The notes: generated by a model from the letters alone, not told the origin. Positions 1 to 6,643 are shown, numbered from the stretch's first letter. The stretch: 17,756 nt of DNA from JAGHBT01 sp035311885 (GCA_964554125.1 CAZKNG010000046.1:1-17756), one strand, 5' to 3'. Numbers and translations are program-made.

Positions 1-204
1 AAACATAAGCTTCATTATGATTAGAAACCATATCATTAACGTCATTGCAGAAACATATTCTTCGGTATTATTTCTTTCTTGAATCATTATGAATGAACCA
101 AAAACAATTAAGCCAATCATCAGCAGATAAAAAAACAAAGCAAATTTCCATGGTATCAAAGCTCTTTTTCTTTTTATGAGCAAAAGACTATATTTTATCA
201 TCAT
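1..204 (-). CDS. Membrane protein, N-terminal part (runs off left edge)
   Basis: The frame opens with tandem ATG codons at 204 and 201 and stays open for 68 codons to the window edge, so only the N-terminus is visible. It starts with a short basic segment (KRKRALIPWK, about residues 11-20). A hydrophobic helix follows at about 21-41, then a polar loop (QERNNTEEY) and a second hydrophobic segment from about 52 to the edge. This is the look of an ABC-2-type permease or other polytopic inner-membrane protein, but no family motif is visible. Its start overlaps the end of the preceding small frame (188-385) and has no obvious Shine-Dalgarno sequence, which suggests translational coupling. It is the third frame downstream of the candidate sigma-54 promoter of repeat copy 1. 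That it is a membrane protein is fairly sure; the permease identity is a guess. Confidence 0.55.
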   Translation of the reverse strand, partial: MMIKYSLLLIKRKRALIPWKFALFFYLLMIGLIVFGSFIMIQERNNTEEYVSAMTLMIWFLIIMKLMF

Positions 205-385
205 TTTTATTTTTGCAACATTTGATCCAGACAATATCAATCCTATCTTCCAAAGATAACCATATATTTTCAAGGATATATGAAGATCCGCATTCTCTGT
301 AAGTACAATTACTACAAGTTTTCTCTTTCTCCCATTGTATTACTCTTGAACATTTACATAATCCTATATTAAATAATAAGATCAA
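188..385 (-). CDS. Small Cys-rich hypothetical protein (65 aa)
   Basis: A small frame with a TTG start and only a weak purine stretch upstream; an in-frame stop lies just before it, so it cannot be much longer. It has seven cysteines at about residues 10, 12, 24, 27, 32, 56 and 57, including a CSNC pair followed by another Cys five residues later. This could bind metal or form disulfides. There is no signal peptide; the first nine residues are merely hydrophobic. It ends inside the ATG-ATG start of the next frame, an arrangement typical of real coupled genes. I recognise no family. A chance frame is possible because the start codon and ribosome site are poor. Confidence 0.35.
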   Translation of the reverse strand: MILLFNIGLCKCSRVIQWEKEKTCSNCTYRECGSSYILENIWLSLEDRIDIVWIKCCKNKNDDKI

Positions 386-584
386 ACTATCTTTTTATGA
401 CAAACATTAATTCAGGATTTTAGTCTAGACATCCGAATTTATAAAAAAGGGGAACTACAACAACAGTGTATCATTAGATTTACCTGATGGACTAGGCTCA
501 AGCAAAGTATAACAGATGAACGTTTTTCGAGTCTTACAAGTTCTTTCAAAAGTTGCTATGTTGCTGAATTTATCACTTGTGGTT

Positions 585-1025
585 TCATTGATTGCCATCA
601 GTATCATCTGTATCTAACATATTATTTAATGCCCACGGCCCTTGAAAACTCATAAAAGCTAAGCCGACAAGAGCCATGACAATTGGAAATAAACCACCAG
701 AAGCAACCGTAAATACGGTAACCCATGCAGCTCCCCAACCAATCACACTTAAAACGTCCGTAATTTTCTGCCCGGTAGTAACACTATCAGCCCAGGCAAC
801 CCCTCCATCATACATCATAGATTCAAATATTGTCATCTCTGTTGACATTGGATCAAATCCTTGTTGTATTGCCTTAGATTTGGACGATGAATTCGAATCT
901 TTCTGATAGTTTCGTGAGACAGATCTTTTCGATTTAGAATTTTTCCTCTCCATACTTGCCGCACTGATATTCAACGCGAAAAAGAATGATATTACCGTTA
1001 AATATACTATGACTTTCCTTGACAT
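585..1025 (-). CDS. Exported hypothetical protein with two C-terminal hydrophobic segments (146 aa)
   Basis: The ATG at 1025 is preceded by a purine-rich GAGAGGGG stretch at suitable distance. Residues 1-24 form a clear signal peptide (MSRK, hydrophobic core, cleavage near SAA). A Ser/Lys-rich, probably disordered linker covers about 25-57, followed by a short amphipathic region. Two adjacent hydrophobic segments lie at about 89-107 and 109-126, and the tail is acidic (LDTDDTDG). Signal peptide plus two close helices is the general plan of VirB2/TrbC-type pilins and of some small membrane-active peptides, but no diagnostic residues confirm either. It is the first gene downstream of the candidate -24/-12 promoter at 1146-1161, with a leader of about 110 bases, so it is the likely direct target of the regulator in repeat copy 1. 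Function unknown. Confidence 0.72.
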   Translation of the reverse strand: MSRKVIVYLTVISFFFALNISAASMERKNSKSKRSVSRNYQKDSNSSSKSKAIQQGFDPMSTEMTIFESMMYDGGVAWADSVTTGQKITDVLSVIGWGAAWVTVFTVASGGLFPIVMALVGLAFMSFQGPWALNNMLDTDDTDGNQ

Positions 1026-1145
1026 CTTTTGCCCCTCTCGTCAGTTTCTTGATATAACTCAACTCCAAATTAAATCTACCGGAAACGCTCACCTCCTTTC
1101 AGAATAAAGAACATTGAATACTTACCGTCTCAATCACTATTTAAT

Positions 1146-1161
1146 TGCATGCGGTGTTCCT
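1146..1161 (-). promoter_or_regulatory. Candidate sigma-54 (-24/-12) promoter, copy 1
   Basis: On the minus strand this reads AGGAACACCGCATGCA: the invariant GG (1160-1159) and GC (1148-1147) are separated by exactly ten bases, as sigma-54 requires. It matches TGGCAC-N5-TTGCA at 8 of 11 informative positions. It is the only GG-N10-GC I found on this strand between 1128 and 1330. Transcription would start near 1135, seven or so bases inside the repeat edge, and run left into the 146-residue exported protein gene. The match is imperfect, so this is plausible rather than certain. Confidence 0.45.
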
Positions 1162-1321
1162 AAAGGCGGGAAAGATAAATATCCACTTGAAATATCTATT
1201 AACGGTAAGTCGCTTGGTTCGTTATCTTATTTATTTGCCGGGAGTTATAAATCAGAACAAATTTTAAGAAAATTTCAATTTTTATTATTATACCCCTATT
1301 AATAATGTTTTCTGTTGCCTC

Positions 1322-1347
1322 CGGAAGTGTCCGATGGGACACTTCCG
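1322..1347. promoter_or_regulatory. 11-bp inverted repeat, putative activator-binding site (copy 1)
   Basis: CGGAAGTGTCC and GGACACTTCCG are perfect inverted arms around a GATG spacer. A further near half-site, TGGGCCACTT, follows at 1349-1358. There is no T-run after the hairpin on either strand, so it is not an intrinsic terminator. Its centre is about 175 bases upstream of the candidate -24 element, a usual distance for enhancer sites of sigma-54 activators. It lies 3' of the regulator gene, so the regulator could act on the next operon from here. Confidence 0.6.
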
Positions 1348-1418
1348 ATGGGCCACTTTGCCGGAATATTCTCTATAATTCTATGTTTAATAATAGCTTG
1401 GGAGAGTACTCCGCCCAA

Positions 1419-1445
1419 TGAGACAGTTGGGACACTTGGGACACT
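1419..1445. repeat. Three tandem 9-mers sharing the operator core (copy 1)
   Basis: TGAGACAGT, TGGGACACT and TGGGACACT stand directly in tandem. The core is the same as the right arm of the inverted repeat at 1322-1347 (TGGGACACTT at 1335-1344). A 9-base period nearly matches a helical turn. Just before them an imperfect palindrome around GAGTACTC (1398-1418, TTGGG...CCCAA) is also present. These look like extra half-sites of one DNA-binding protein, most simply the Fis-type domain of the adjacent activator. Confidence 0.55.
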
Positions 1446-1497
1446 TTTTATTGTTAATCTCAGTAGATTTTCAGGAACGGTTTCAGGGACGGAATAT

Positions 1498-3831
1498 CTA
1501 TGATTTCAACTCTTCGATCCAGCGATACAGCGTACTTCGTGAGACTCCAAGCCCTCTCGCGGCCGCTGTCTTGTTACCTTCGCATCTTCTGAGAGTATTC
1601 TTTATAAGAGTCTTCTTATCTAATGAATAATGCTGATTGGAATCTCTAATCCAAACAGGAAGATCATCAAGCGTTACAACATGAATATTGCCATTTCTTA
1701 TTGATATTGACTTAACAACTTTTATCAATTCTCTTACATTACCGGGCCACAAATAATTATTCAAAAATTTTATTAAATCACGCTCTGCAAGAATCTCGTT
1801 ATTTTCACTATTCAAATAATATGCAAATAGTGCAGCTATATCATCCGGCCTTTCCCTAAGCGGTTTGAGTCTGATAATTTCCGAACATACCCGATAATAG
1901 AAATCTTCCCTTAAAAGTTTATTATTGAGTAATTTATCTATCTTTACATTGGAAGCCAGAATTAGCCTTATATCAATATCAGTCTCCTCTGTTTCTCCCA
2001 CTACTCTTAATTTACTCTCCTGAAGAACTCTGAGCAGTTTCGCCTGCTGGCTTCTGGTAAGCTCGGATATCTCATCCAGAAAAAGCGTCCCACCTTCCGC
2101 ACTCTTTATATATCCTGCCTTTCTTCTGACCGCGCCGGTGAATGCTCCATGCGCATGACCAAAAAACTCACTTTCAAATAATTCATTTGCTACAGACGCA
2201 CAGTTCACTGCTATAAAAGGGCCTTCAGAACGATTACTCCACTTGTGTAACAGTTGAGCAACAACTTCCTTGCCGGTTCCTGTCTCTCCCTCTATGAAAA
2301 CTTCTATATTCTCAGCTGCTATTGTTTTAATCCTGTTCACCACATCCTTCATATGTCTGGATCTCGCAATGAGAACATCTCCATACAGCCATGATGGATT
2401 AAAAATTATTTGTTTATACCTGGATTCTTTAAATCCTTCATTAGATTCGTTCTCAATATTCTGGAATAAATCCCTGCAGTGTTGAGCATGATTGCCAAGC
2501 TTAATCGATGAATACAGCCTCATTGCGTTTAAAGAATAGGACTTGGCCTCCCCAAAAAGTCTTTTCTTCACCCCGAAGGAAACACTCTCCCCTTTTGTCC
2601 ATTCCATATACTCCGCCGCGGCAATTTTATAAGTATATGCCAGCTCGAATTTATCATTTATTGAACTGTGAGTTATTATGGACTCTTCAAAAAAAGATCG
2701 CCCTTGATCAAAATCACCTCTTCGTAAAGCCAGCAGTGCCTTTGCTCTGTAAACAGAACCGAGTTCGTATTTATCTCCCAAGTGCCCACAAAGCTTATAT
2801 GCCTTTGAAAGCATTTCCTCAGCGTCATCTAATGTGCCAAGAGCAATTTTTACATCGCCGAGACTTCTGTATATCTCTACCGCCACATCACCACATCGAG
2901 AAAAATGGTCAGTAAGCTTCAGAGCTTTTGAAAGCCAACTTTCAGCTTCTCGATATTTATTTCTCCTGTAGTAGACTTGGCCTAGAAATTCTGCCGACAG
3001 TGCCTGCGCTCTTTTGTAATTAAGACGCGCGGCTTCCTTGTATGTTTCTTTAAGTTCTCTTTCGCATAATTTATAATCGCCTTCAAATATACCTATATAC
3101 GCCTCAGCAATATTGCAATGTAAGATATTGCTATCACTACCCAATTTATTATACTTTCTTATTGCCATTTTGAGTTCGTTCTTTGCTTCTTCATATCGGC
3201 CAGTTCGGGTATAAATAAGGGAAAACATTTTATGACAGTGACCAATCTGCTGCGTTTTATCAGCATTTTCGAAAATCACAAGAGATTCCCTGAAATGGTC
3301 CTCTGCCTTATTAAAAACTGCTCTTTGAAAACAAAGATATCCCATCATATACATAGTCAACGCCAGCATATATTCATTATTGCATTCTAAGTAATAAATA
3401 TAACATTTTTGAAAATAGCGATTCGCCTTCAGATAATCACCATTCCAGAAATACGCCTTACCGAGATAGAAAAACAACCAGTATTTTTCACTTTCCGGAT
3501 GTTCGATTTCGAGGGCTCGCTCTATAAGCTCTATTGATTGATCAGCCCTCTCCTCTAAAATTAGTAATCTGTATTTTTGCTCTATATATAATTTATTAAA
3601 CCATAACTCGGGGTGTTGTGTTTCATACAATTCCAGGTATTCCTTTGACTTCTTATACCTATTATTGAAATAATATGTCTTTGATAATAAAAGAAGGAGT
3701 TTGCCACTTATTCTACCAGTTGATAAATCTTTCTCTTTCTCCCACTCTGTTACCATAGTGAGAGCATCGCTGTATTTTTTCTTTTTGAGCAGAATATTAA
3801 AGTTGCTGTTTAATATATCAGTATCTGCCAT
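1498..3831 (-). CDS. Sigma-54-dependent activator with TPR sensor region (777 aa), copy 1
   Basis: Enhancer-binding protein that would use ATP to open sigma-54 RNA-polymerase promoters. Residues 1 to about 460 are a solenoid of TPR-like helical hairpins (A-x-Y-x-x-G/N-x-Y-x-x-A patterns, for example at 124-140, 203-217 and 284-302), which replaces the receiver or GAF domain of NtrC-like proteins. The AAA+ domain follows: Walker A GETGTGKE (515-522), GAFTGA loop intact (562-567), Walker B GGTLFLDE (580-587), arginine-finger region REDFYYRV (641-648) and WPGNVREL (695-702). A Fis-type helix-turn-helix ends the protein (about 741-774, NKTAAARGLGVSRSTLYRW). The ATG at 3831 has GGAG four bases upstream. 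It lies 23 bases after the exported 96-residue gene and is probably cotranscribed with it. The signal sensed is unknown; TPRs usually bind peptides or proteins. Confidence 0.93.
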   Translation of the reverse strand: MADTDILNSNFNILLKKKKYSDALTMVTEWEKEKDLSTGRISGKLLLLLSKTYYFNNRYKKSKEYLELYETQHPELWFNKLYIEQKYRLLILEERADQSIELIERALEIEHPESEKYWLFFYLGKAYFWNGDYLKANRYFQKCYIYYLECNNEYMLALTMYMMGYLCFQRAVFNKAEDHFRESLVIFENADKTQQIGHCHKMFSLIYTRTGRYEEAKNELKMAIRKYNKLGSDSNILHCNIAEAYIGIFEGDYKLCERELKETYKEAARLNYKRAQALSAEFLGQVYYRRNKYREAESWLSKALKLTDHFSRCGDVAVEIYRSLGDVKIALGTLDDAEEMLSKAYKLCGHLGDKYELGSVYRAKALLALRRGDFDQGRSFFEESIITHSSINDKFELAYTYKIAAAEYMEWTKGESVSFGVKKRLFGEAKSYSLNAMRLYSSIKLGNHAQHCRDLFQNIENESNEGFKESRYKQIIFNPSWLYGDVLIARSRHMKDVVNRIKTIAAENIEVFIEGETGTGKEVVAQLLHKWSNRSEGPFIAVNCASVANELFESEFFGHAHGAFTGAVRRKAGYIKSAEGGTLFLDEISELTRSQQAKLLRVLQESKLRVVGETEETDIDIRLILASNVKIDKLLNNKLLREDFYYRVCSEIIRLKPLRERPDDIAALFAYYLNSENNEILAERDLIKFLNNYLWPGNVRELIKVVKSISIRNGNIHVVTLDDLPVWIRDSNQHYSLDKKTLIKNTLRRCEGNKTAAARGLGVSRSTLYRWIEELKS

Positions 3832-3854
3832 CAGTCTCCAGTTCCCCTATTTAC

Positions 3855-4145
3855 CTAAAATAGCAAATATGTTATTTGATTAATTATTATCTTCATATGA
3901 AGATTAAAAAGGGATATCTTTTCTTCCTCTACTTCGGATTCACCTCTCAATGCAACGGTAATTTCAGAATTTTCTTCCGCGTTTAAAGTACTTGTTGCTA
4001 TATTAGGATCTTCACCTGGCGCACCAAATAATTCTTCTCTACGGATATAGACCCTCGCGTTGCTAACCTCAGGAATAATTAAACAGCAGATCAATACATT
4101 AAGAATAACAATGATGGATACTATATTTTTTAATGGATCCTTCAA
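3855..4145 (-). CDS. Small exported protein (96 aa) upstream of the TPR activator, copy 1
   Basis: The best start is TTG at 4145, with AGGGG four bases upstream; no in-frame ATG is better placed. Residues 1-30 form a signal peptide (MKDPLK, hydrophobic stretch with a CC pair at 20-21, likely cleavage after SNA at 30). The mature part is about 66 residues: a short basic patch (YIRREE), a Gly/Pro turn (GAPGEDPN), an acidic Glu-rich middle (about 57-76) and a hydrophobic tail (IIINQITYLLF). The gene lies 23 bases before the activator and downstream of a sigma-70-like promoter. I recognise no family. Its position next to a TPR protein makes it a candidate signalling peptide precursor or a periplasmic partner of the sensor. 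The identical copy 2 retains the full frame. Confidence 0.68.
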   Translation of the reverse strand: MKDPLKNIVSIIVILNVLICCLIIPEVSNARVYIRREELFGAPGEDPNIATSTLNAEENSEITVALRGESEVEEEKISLFNLHMKIIINQITYLLF

Positions 4146-4187
4146 AATGCCCCTAAGTGTTTGTGATTGTAATCCCTCGTATTTCTG

Positions 4188-4217
4188 ATTCTAGGATATT
4201 ATAAAAACAAATGTCAA
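4188..4217 (-). promoter_or_regulatory. Sigma-70-like promoter of the exported-peptide/activator pair, copy 1
   Basis: On the minus strand a perfect -35 TTGACA (4217-4212) is followed after 18 bases by TAGAAT (4193-4188). It sits about 43 bases upstream of the TTG start at 4145. Two of the three differences between the repeat copies (4194, 4201) fall in the spacer and leave both hexamers intact. Confidence 0.65.
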
Positions 4218-4347
4218 GTTTAAACACAAAACTTTTCGAAAAAAAATGATAGAAAAGAAACACTATTACAACCGACTATCTTTCCGTCCCCTTCAGGAAA
4301 ATGGTTTTAGATGAAATAAAAGATTTATAGAAGTCTTCCTGAGTCTC

Positions 4348-4367
4348 TACTCCCACCGGTGGGAGTA
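4348..4367. repeat. Perfect 20-bp palindrome downstream of the ABC ATPase gene
   Basis: TACTCCCACC is followed directly by its reverse complement GGTGGGAGTA. It begins 36 bases after the ATPase stop codon and is outside the repeat. No T-run follows on either strand, so it is a poor intrinsic terminator and could be a protein-binding site. The rest of the gap 4244-4402 shows no gene. Confidence 0.6.
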
Positions 4368-4402
4368 ATATCCGGAATAATCACTCATTGTTTTAATAGA
4401 GG

Positions 4403-5107
4403 TTAACTCTTCTCCACTTCAAAATATTCCCGAAGCTTCTCATATGTCTTGTCGGACGTTTGAATATCCCGAATAATTTTGCCGTCCTCCAGGATCGCGA
4501 TTCTGGTACAAAGATCGGCTACATTGGCAATGTCATGACTCGAGATAATCATAGTTTTATCTCCATTATTATTAATTTCAATCAGCAAATTGCTTAATAT
4601 TTTACGGGAAGTTGGATCAAGGTTGGCGAAAGGTTCATCGAGCAGAATTACATCAGGGTAGAATAAGAGCGCCGATGCAATGCCGACCTTACTCTTGTTG
4701 CCGGTTGACATATCCCGAATATATTTATTCTGGCCTAGGACACCGCCATTGAATAAATCGTTAAACCTGTTGAGAGATTTCTCTATCTCCTGATCAGACA
4801 TGTCGTGGAGACAGACCACAAGGTCGAAATACTCCTCTGGAGTCAGAAAATCCACCAGAAATCCTTCATCAAGATATGAACCGGTATATTCTTTCCAGTC
4901 TTCATATTCAGCCACATCTTTGTCATTGGACAGAACTCTACCATCGTCAGCCCGAATGAGATCGAGACATAACCGGAGGAATGTTGTTTTACCTGCTCCG
5001 TTATTACCTGCAAAGCCAAAGATGTCGCCGGATTCAATTTCTAACTTCGGAATGTCCAGTTCGAAGCCGTCATATTTCTTTTTCAGATTCTTCGCTTTAA
5101 AATTCAT
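4403..5107 (-). CDS. ABC transporter ATP-binding protein (234 aa)
   Basis: Cytoplasmic ATPase subunit of an ABC exporter-type transporter. Visible motifs: Walker A GNNGAGKT (34-41), a signature region STGNKSKVG (134-142) that departs from LSGGQ, Walker B VILLDE (153-158) and the switch histidine in SSHD (191). The Q-loop segment (about 74-82, YTGSYLDEG) has no clear glutamine, as in several ABC-2-type ATPases. Length is normal for a single nucleotide-binding domain. I chose the ATG at 5107 because GGGAG lies eight bases upstream; an in-frame ATG at 5125 would add six residues. It starts 19 bases after the end of the DUF5687-like permease reading frames, so the two most likely form one transporter. 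The substrate is unknown. Confidence 0.93.
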   Translation of the reverse strand: MNFKAKNLKKKYDGFELDIPKLEIESGDIFGFAGNNGAGKTTFLRLCLDLIRADDGRVLSNDKDVAEYEDWKEYTGSYLDEGFLVDFLTPEEYFDLVVCLHDMSDQEIEKSLNRFNDLFNGGVLGQNKYIRDMSTGNKSKVGIASALLFYPDVILLDEPFANLDPTSRKILSNLLIEINNNGDKTMIISSHDIANVADLCTRIAILEDGKIIRDIQTSDKTYEKLREYFEVEKS

Positions 5108-5126
5108 TAAACAGCTCCCGTACATT

Positions 5127-5333
5127 TCATTTCAATTCTTCCAATATTTTATACTTCTTTTTAAGGAATATATTATGAAGAAAATCCAACCATTTATCTT
5201 TGAGAAGAATACCTGTTAAACCAATTAGGCCGTTAACCATACAAGCCCACATCCAATTGTTTCTAAATATCAGCAGAACGACTCCGGGAAGAAAAAACAG
5301 AATAATTACTGAGAAATACTGAAAAGCACTCAT
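5127..5333 (-). CDS. C-terminal fragment of DUF5687-type ABC permease (68 aa)
   Basis: Two hydrophobic segments (about 6-22 and 28-44) and a basic tail (FLKKKYKILEELK). Read alone it is an unknown small membrane protein, but it matches my recollection of the C-terminal end of DUF5687 permeases. If the frame is extended upstream past its ATG it reads YFFNYQG, a stretch I associate with that family. Its ATG overlaps the stop of the 40-residue middle frame as ATGA. It is therefore best read as the third piece of one permease gene broken by a -1 shift in a run of seven T (minus strand, 5346-5352), not as an independent gene. Confidence 0.7.
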   Translation of the reverse strand: MSAFQYFSVIILFFLPGVVLLIFRNNWMWACMVNGLIGLTGILLKDKWLDFLHNIFLKKKYKILEELK

Positions 5334-5452
5334 GCCTTGATAATTAAAAAAATAGACTGATTAACATCGATCTCCCTAACGCTGAAAACAGATAATAATA
5401 TGAGCATAAAGGAGGAGTATCCAACGTTAAATAAAAATGACGATAGCGTCAT
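5330..5452 (-). CDS. Middle fragment of DUF5687-type ABC permease (40 aa)
   Basis: An ATG at 5452 overlaps the stop codon of the main permease frame as ATGA, and its own TGA overlaps the ATG of the next fragment in the same way. The product has a hydrophobic segment (about 6-25, including FLFNVGYSSF) and a short polar part (REIDVNQ). The sequence bridges the two neighbouring permease fragments without loss. Restoring one T in each of two T-runs joins all three frames into a single 486-residue protein. The frame also contains TTTTTTA (5351-5345) in the zero frame of an X-XXY-YYZ slippery site, so -1 frameshifting is formally possible. Confidence 0.6.
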   Translation of the reverse strand: MTLSSFLFNVGYSSFMLILLSVFSVREIDVNQSIFLIIKA

Positions 5453-6585
5453 ATAAAATCACGTTTTAATATTCCGACCAGGAATGTCAATAAATAGAAT
5501 GGTATGATAAGAATGATTACAGTAATAATCCGAGCAAACATATATTTCTTGAAATCAATCTTTGAGGTATGAACGAAATCCGCCTGATAACTGTCCCAGG
5601 GAAAGAAGAACTGATTATGCTGATACAAAAAACCCGCGGGCAGAAATAACAGGATGAGATAGGACATAAAATTACTTGATTGATTTCCAAAAAGTATATT
5701 CTTCATCAACAAACCCATGAACAGGAACATCCCCAGCCAATATAAATATGACATTTTTCCCCGTTTATTCCTGAATATCTGCTTGAAGTTATATTTTATC
5801 AATTCGGCATTACTACTGAATCCGTCAACCATGTTATATAATTTATTATCACTGATCTTCTTTTCTCTTTTCGGATATTTATCAATATAGAATTCCCGGC
5901 TTAACAACTCGCAATTTATCCGGTACAGAAGGATAAAAACTGCAATAGATATTAAGAAAACAGGAGGTTCCTGAAGAAATGCAGCGAAAATATAGCTGGA
6001 AAACACCCCTGTATTAAAAATGTACAATTCCCCTAGAATTGCTGTAACTGCTACCAGGGAAGTCAAAACTCCGAGAGTCTTAAAATTCTTCCAAAAAAAC
6101 AATTTTATGATCTGGGTCAGAAGATTCATGGAAAAAATCAGAGTATAAATGTTCAGTAACCAGAATAGGGCTTCGTTGAAAGAATGAGAATCCGGTATGG
6201 ATAAAAAGGCAAAGGGGGTAAATAAAGCTATGACAAAAAATGTTTTGAAACCCAAGATTGTTCTTACAAGTAGAAGATGACTGATTTTCCTTTTTAAAAT
6301 ATTTAAATGCAGATACGGCCTGACACTACCGAAAGGAATCTTCTGCAAGAGCAACCCGCTTATAAACAGCATTGCAAAAACATACAGGAGAAATTCATTG
6401 AGTGAATTAACTGGTGGTTCGTTCGGCATAAATTTACTTAGAACAATTTCAATCTGAAAGGATATCAGAACAAGATACGGAATAAGCAGAGCAATTAACA
6501 GCTTCCCTATTAATCCCGAAACCCATTGTTTGCTGCGGAAGAATTTCTTGAATACTATCGAAATATGCTTGAAAATTACTTTCAA
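5449..6585 (-). CDS. DUF5687-type ABC transporter permease, N-terminal and main part (378 aa)
   Basis: Polytopic inner-membrane protein with about eight to nine hydrophobic segments in this piece. The stretch IPFGSVRPYLHLNILKRK (about 82-99) closely resembles the conserved early part of DUF5687 proteins (remembered as a short motif ending in QPYLHLNI), which accompany ABC ATPases in Bacteroidota. The start is TTG at 6585 with AGGGTG five bases upstream. The frame stops at 5449, about 108 residues short of the joined length, and the missing part continues in two other frames (5330-5452 and 5127-5333). The first break can be repaired by adding one T to a run of four (5455-5458). Whether the gene is truly broken, frameshifted in translation or mis-sequenced cannot be told here. 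It follows the TlpA-like gene by 58 bases. Confidence 0.82.
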   Translation of the reverse strand: MKVIFKHISIVFKKFFRSKQWVSGLIGKLLIALLIPYLVLISFQIEIVLSKFMPNEPPVNSLNEFLLYVFAMLFISGLLLQKIPFGSVRPYLHLNILKRKISHLLLVRTILGFKTFFVIALFTPFAFLSIPDSHSFNEALFWLLNIYTLIFSMNLLTQIIKLFFWKNFKTLGVLTSLVAVTAILGELYIFNTGVFSSYIFAAFLQEPPVFLISIAVFILLYRINCELLSREFYIDKYPKREKKISDNKLYNMVDGFSSNAELIKYNFKQIFRNKRGKMSYLYWLGMFLFMGLLMKNILFGNQSSNFMSYLILLFLPAGFLYQHNQFFFPWDSYQADFVHTSKIDFKKYMFARIITVIILIIPFYLLTFLVGILKRDFI

Positions 6586-6643
6586 TATAGCACCCTATTC
6601 AACTTACGCCTCAGTATTTTATTTCTATATTTTATACTCTTAT

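Larger units (their letters stand above)
1128..4243. repeat. 3.1-kb direct repeat, copy 1
   Basis: This segment matches 12863-15978 at a constant offset of 11735 bases. The flanks diverge at once on both sides (1127 G versus C; from 4244 A-run versus CCGG). The copy holds a sigma-70-like promoter, an exported 96-residue protein, the TPR/AAA+/Fis activator and a 370-base control region. I found three substitutions, at 4157/15892, 4194/15929 and 4201/15936, all upstream of the first gene. No terminal inverted repeats, target-site duplications or transposase are visible, so it is not a recognisable insertion sequence. Confidence 0.95.

Noticed and set aside
439..474. Eleven-codon frame with three consecutive Cys codons between the 146-residue and 65-residue genes.
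   Set aside because: Too short, with no ribosome site; expected by chance.
1322..1347. Inverted repeat as intrinsic terminator of the activator gene.
   Set aside because: Neither strand has a T-run after the second arm, and the same core recurs as tandem units nearby, which fits a binding site better.
1114..1630. Plus-strand reading frames over the control segment (also in copy 2 at 13050-13365).
   Set aside because: They run through the operator repeats and into the antisense of the activator gene, have no ribosome sites or domain sense, and owe their identity in both copies to the DNA repeat.
1128..4243. Repeat as a classical insertion sequence or composite transposon.
   Set aside because: No transposase or recombinase is encoded, the ends are not inverted repeats of each other, and the flanks (1120-1127, 4244-4250 and the copy 2 equivalents) show no target duplication.
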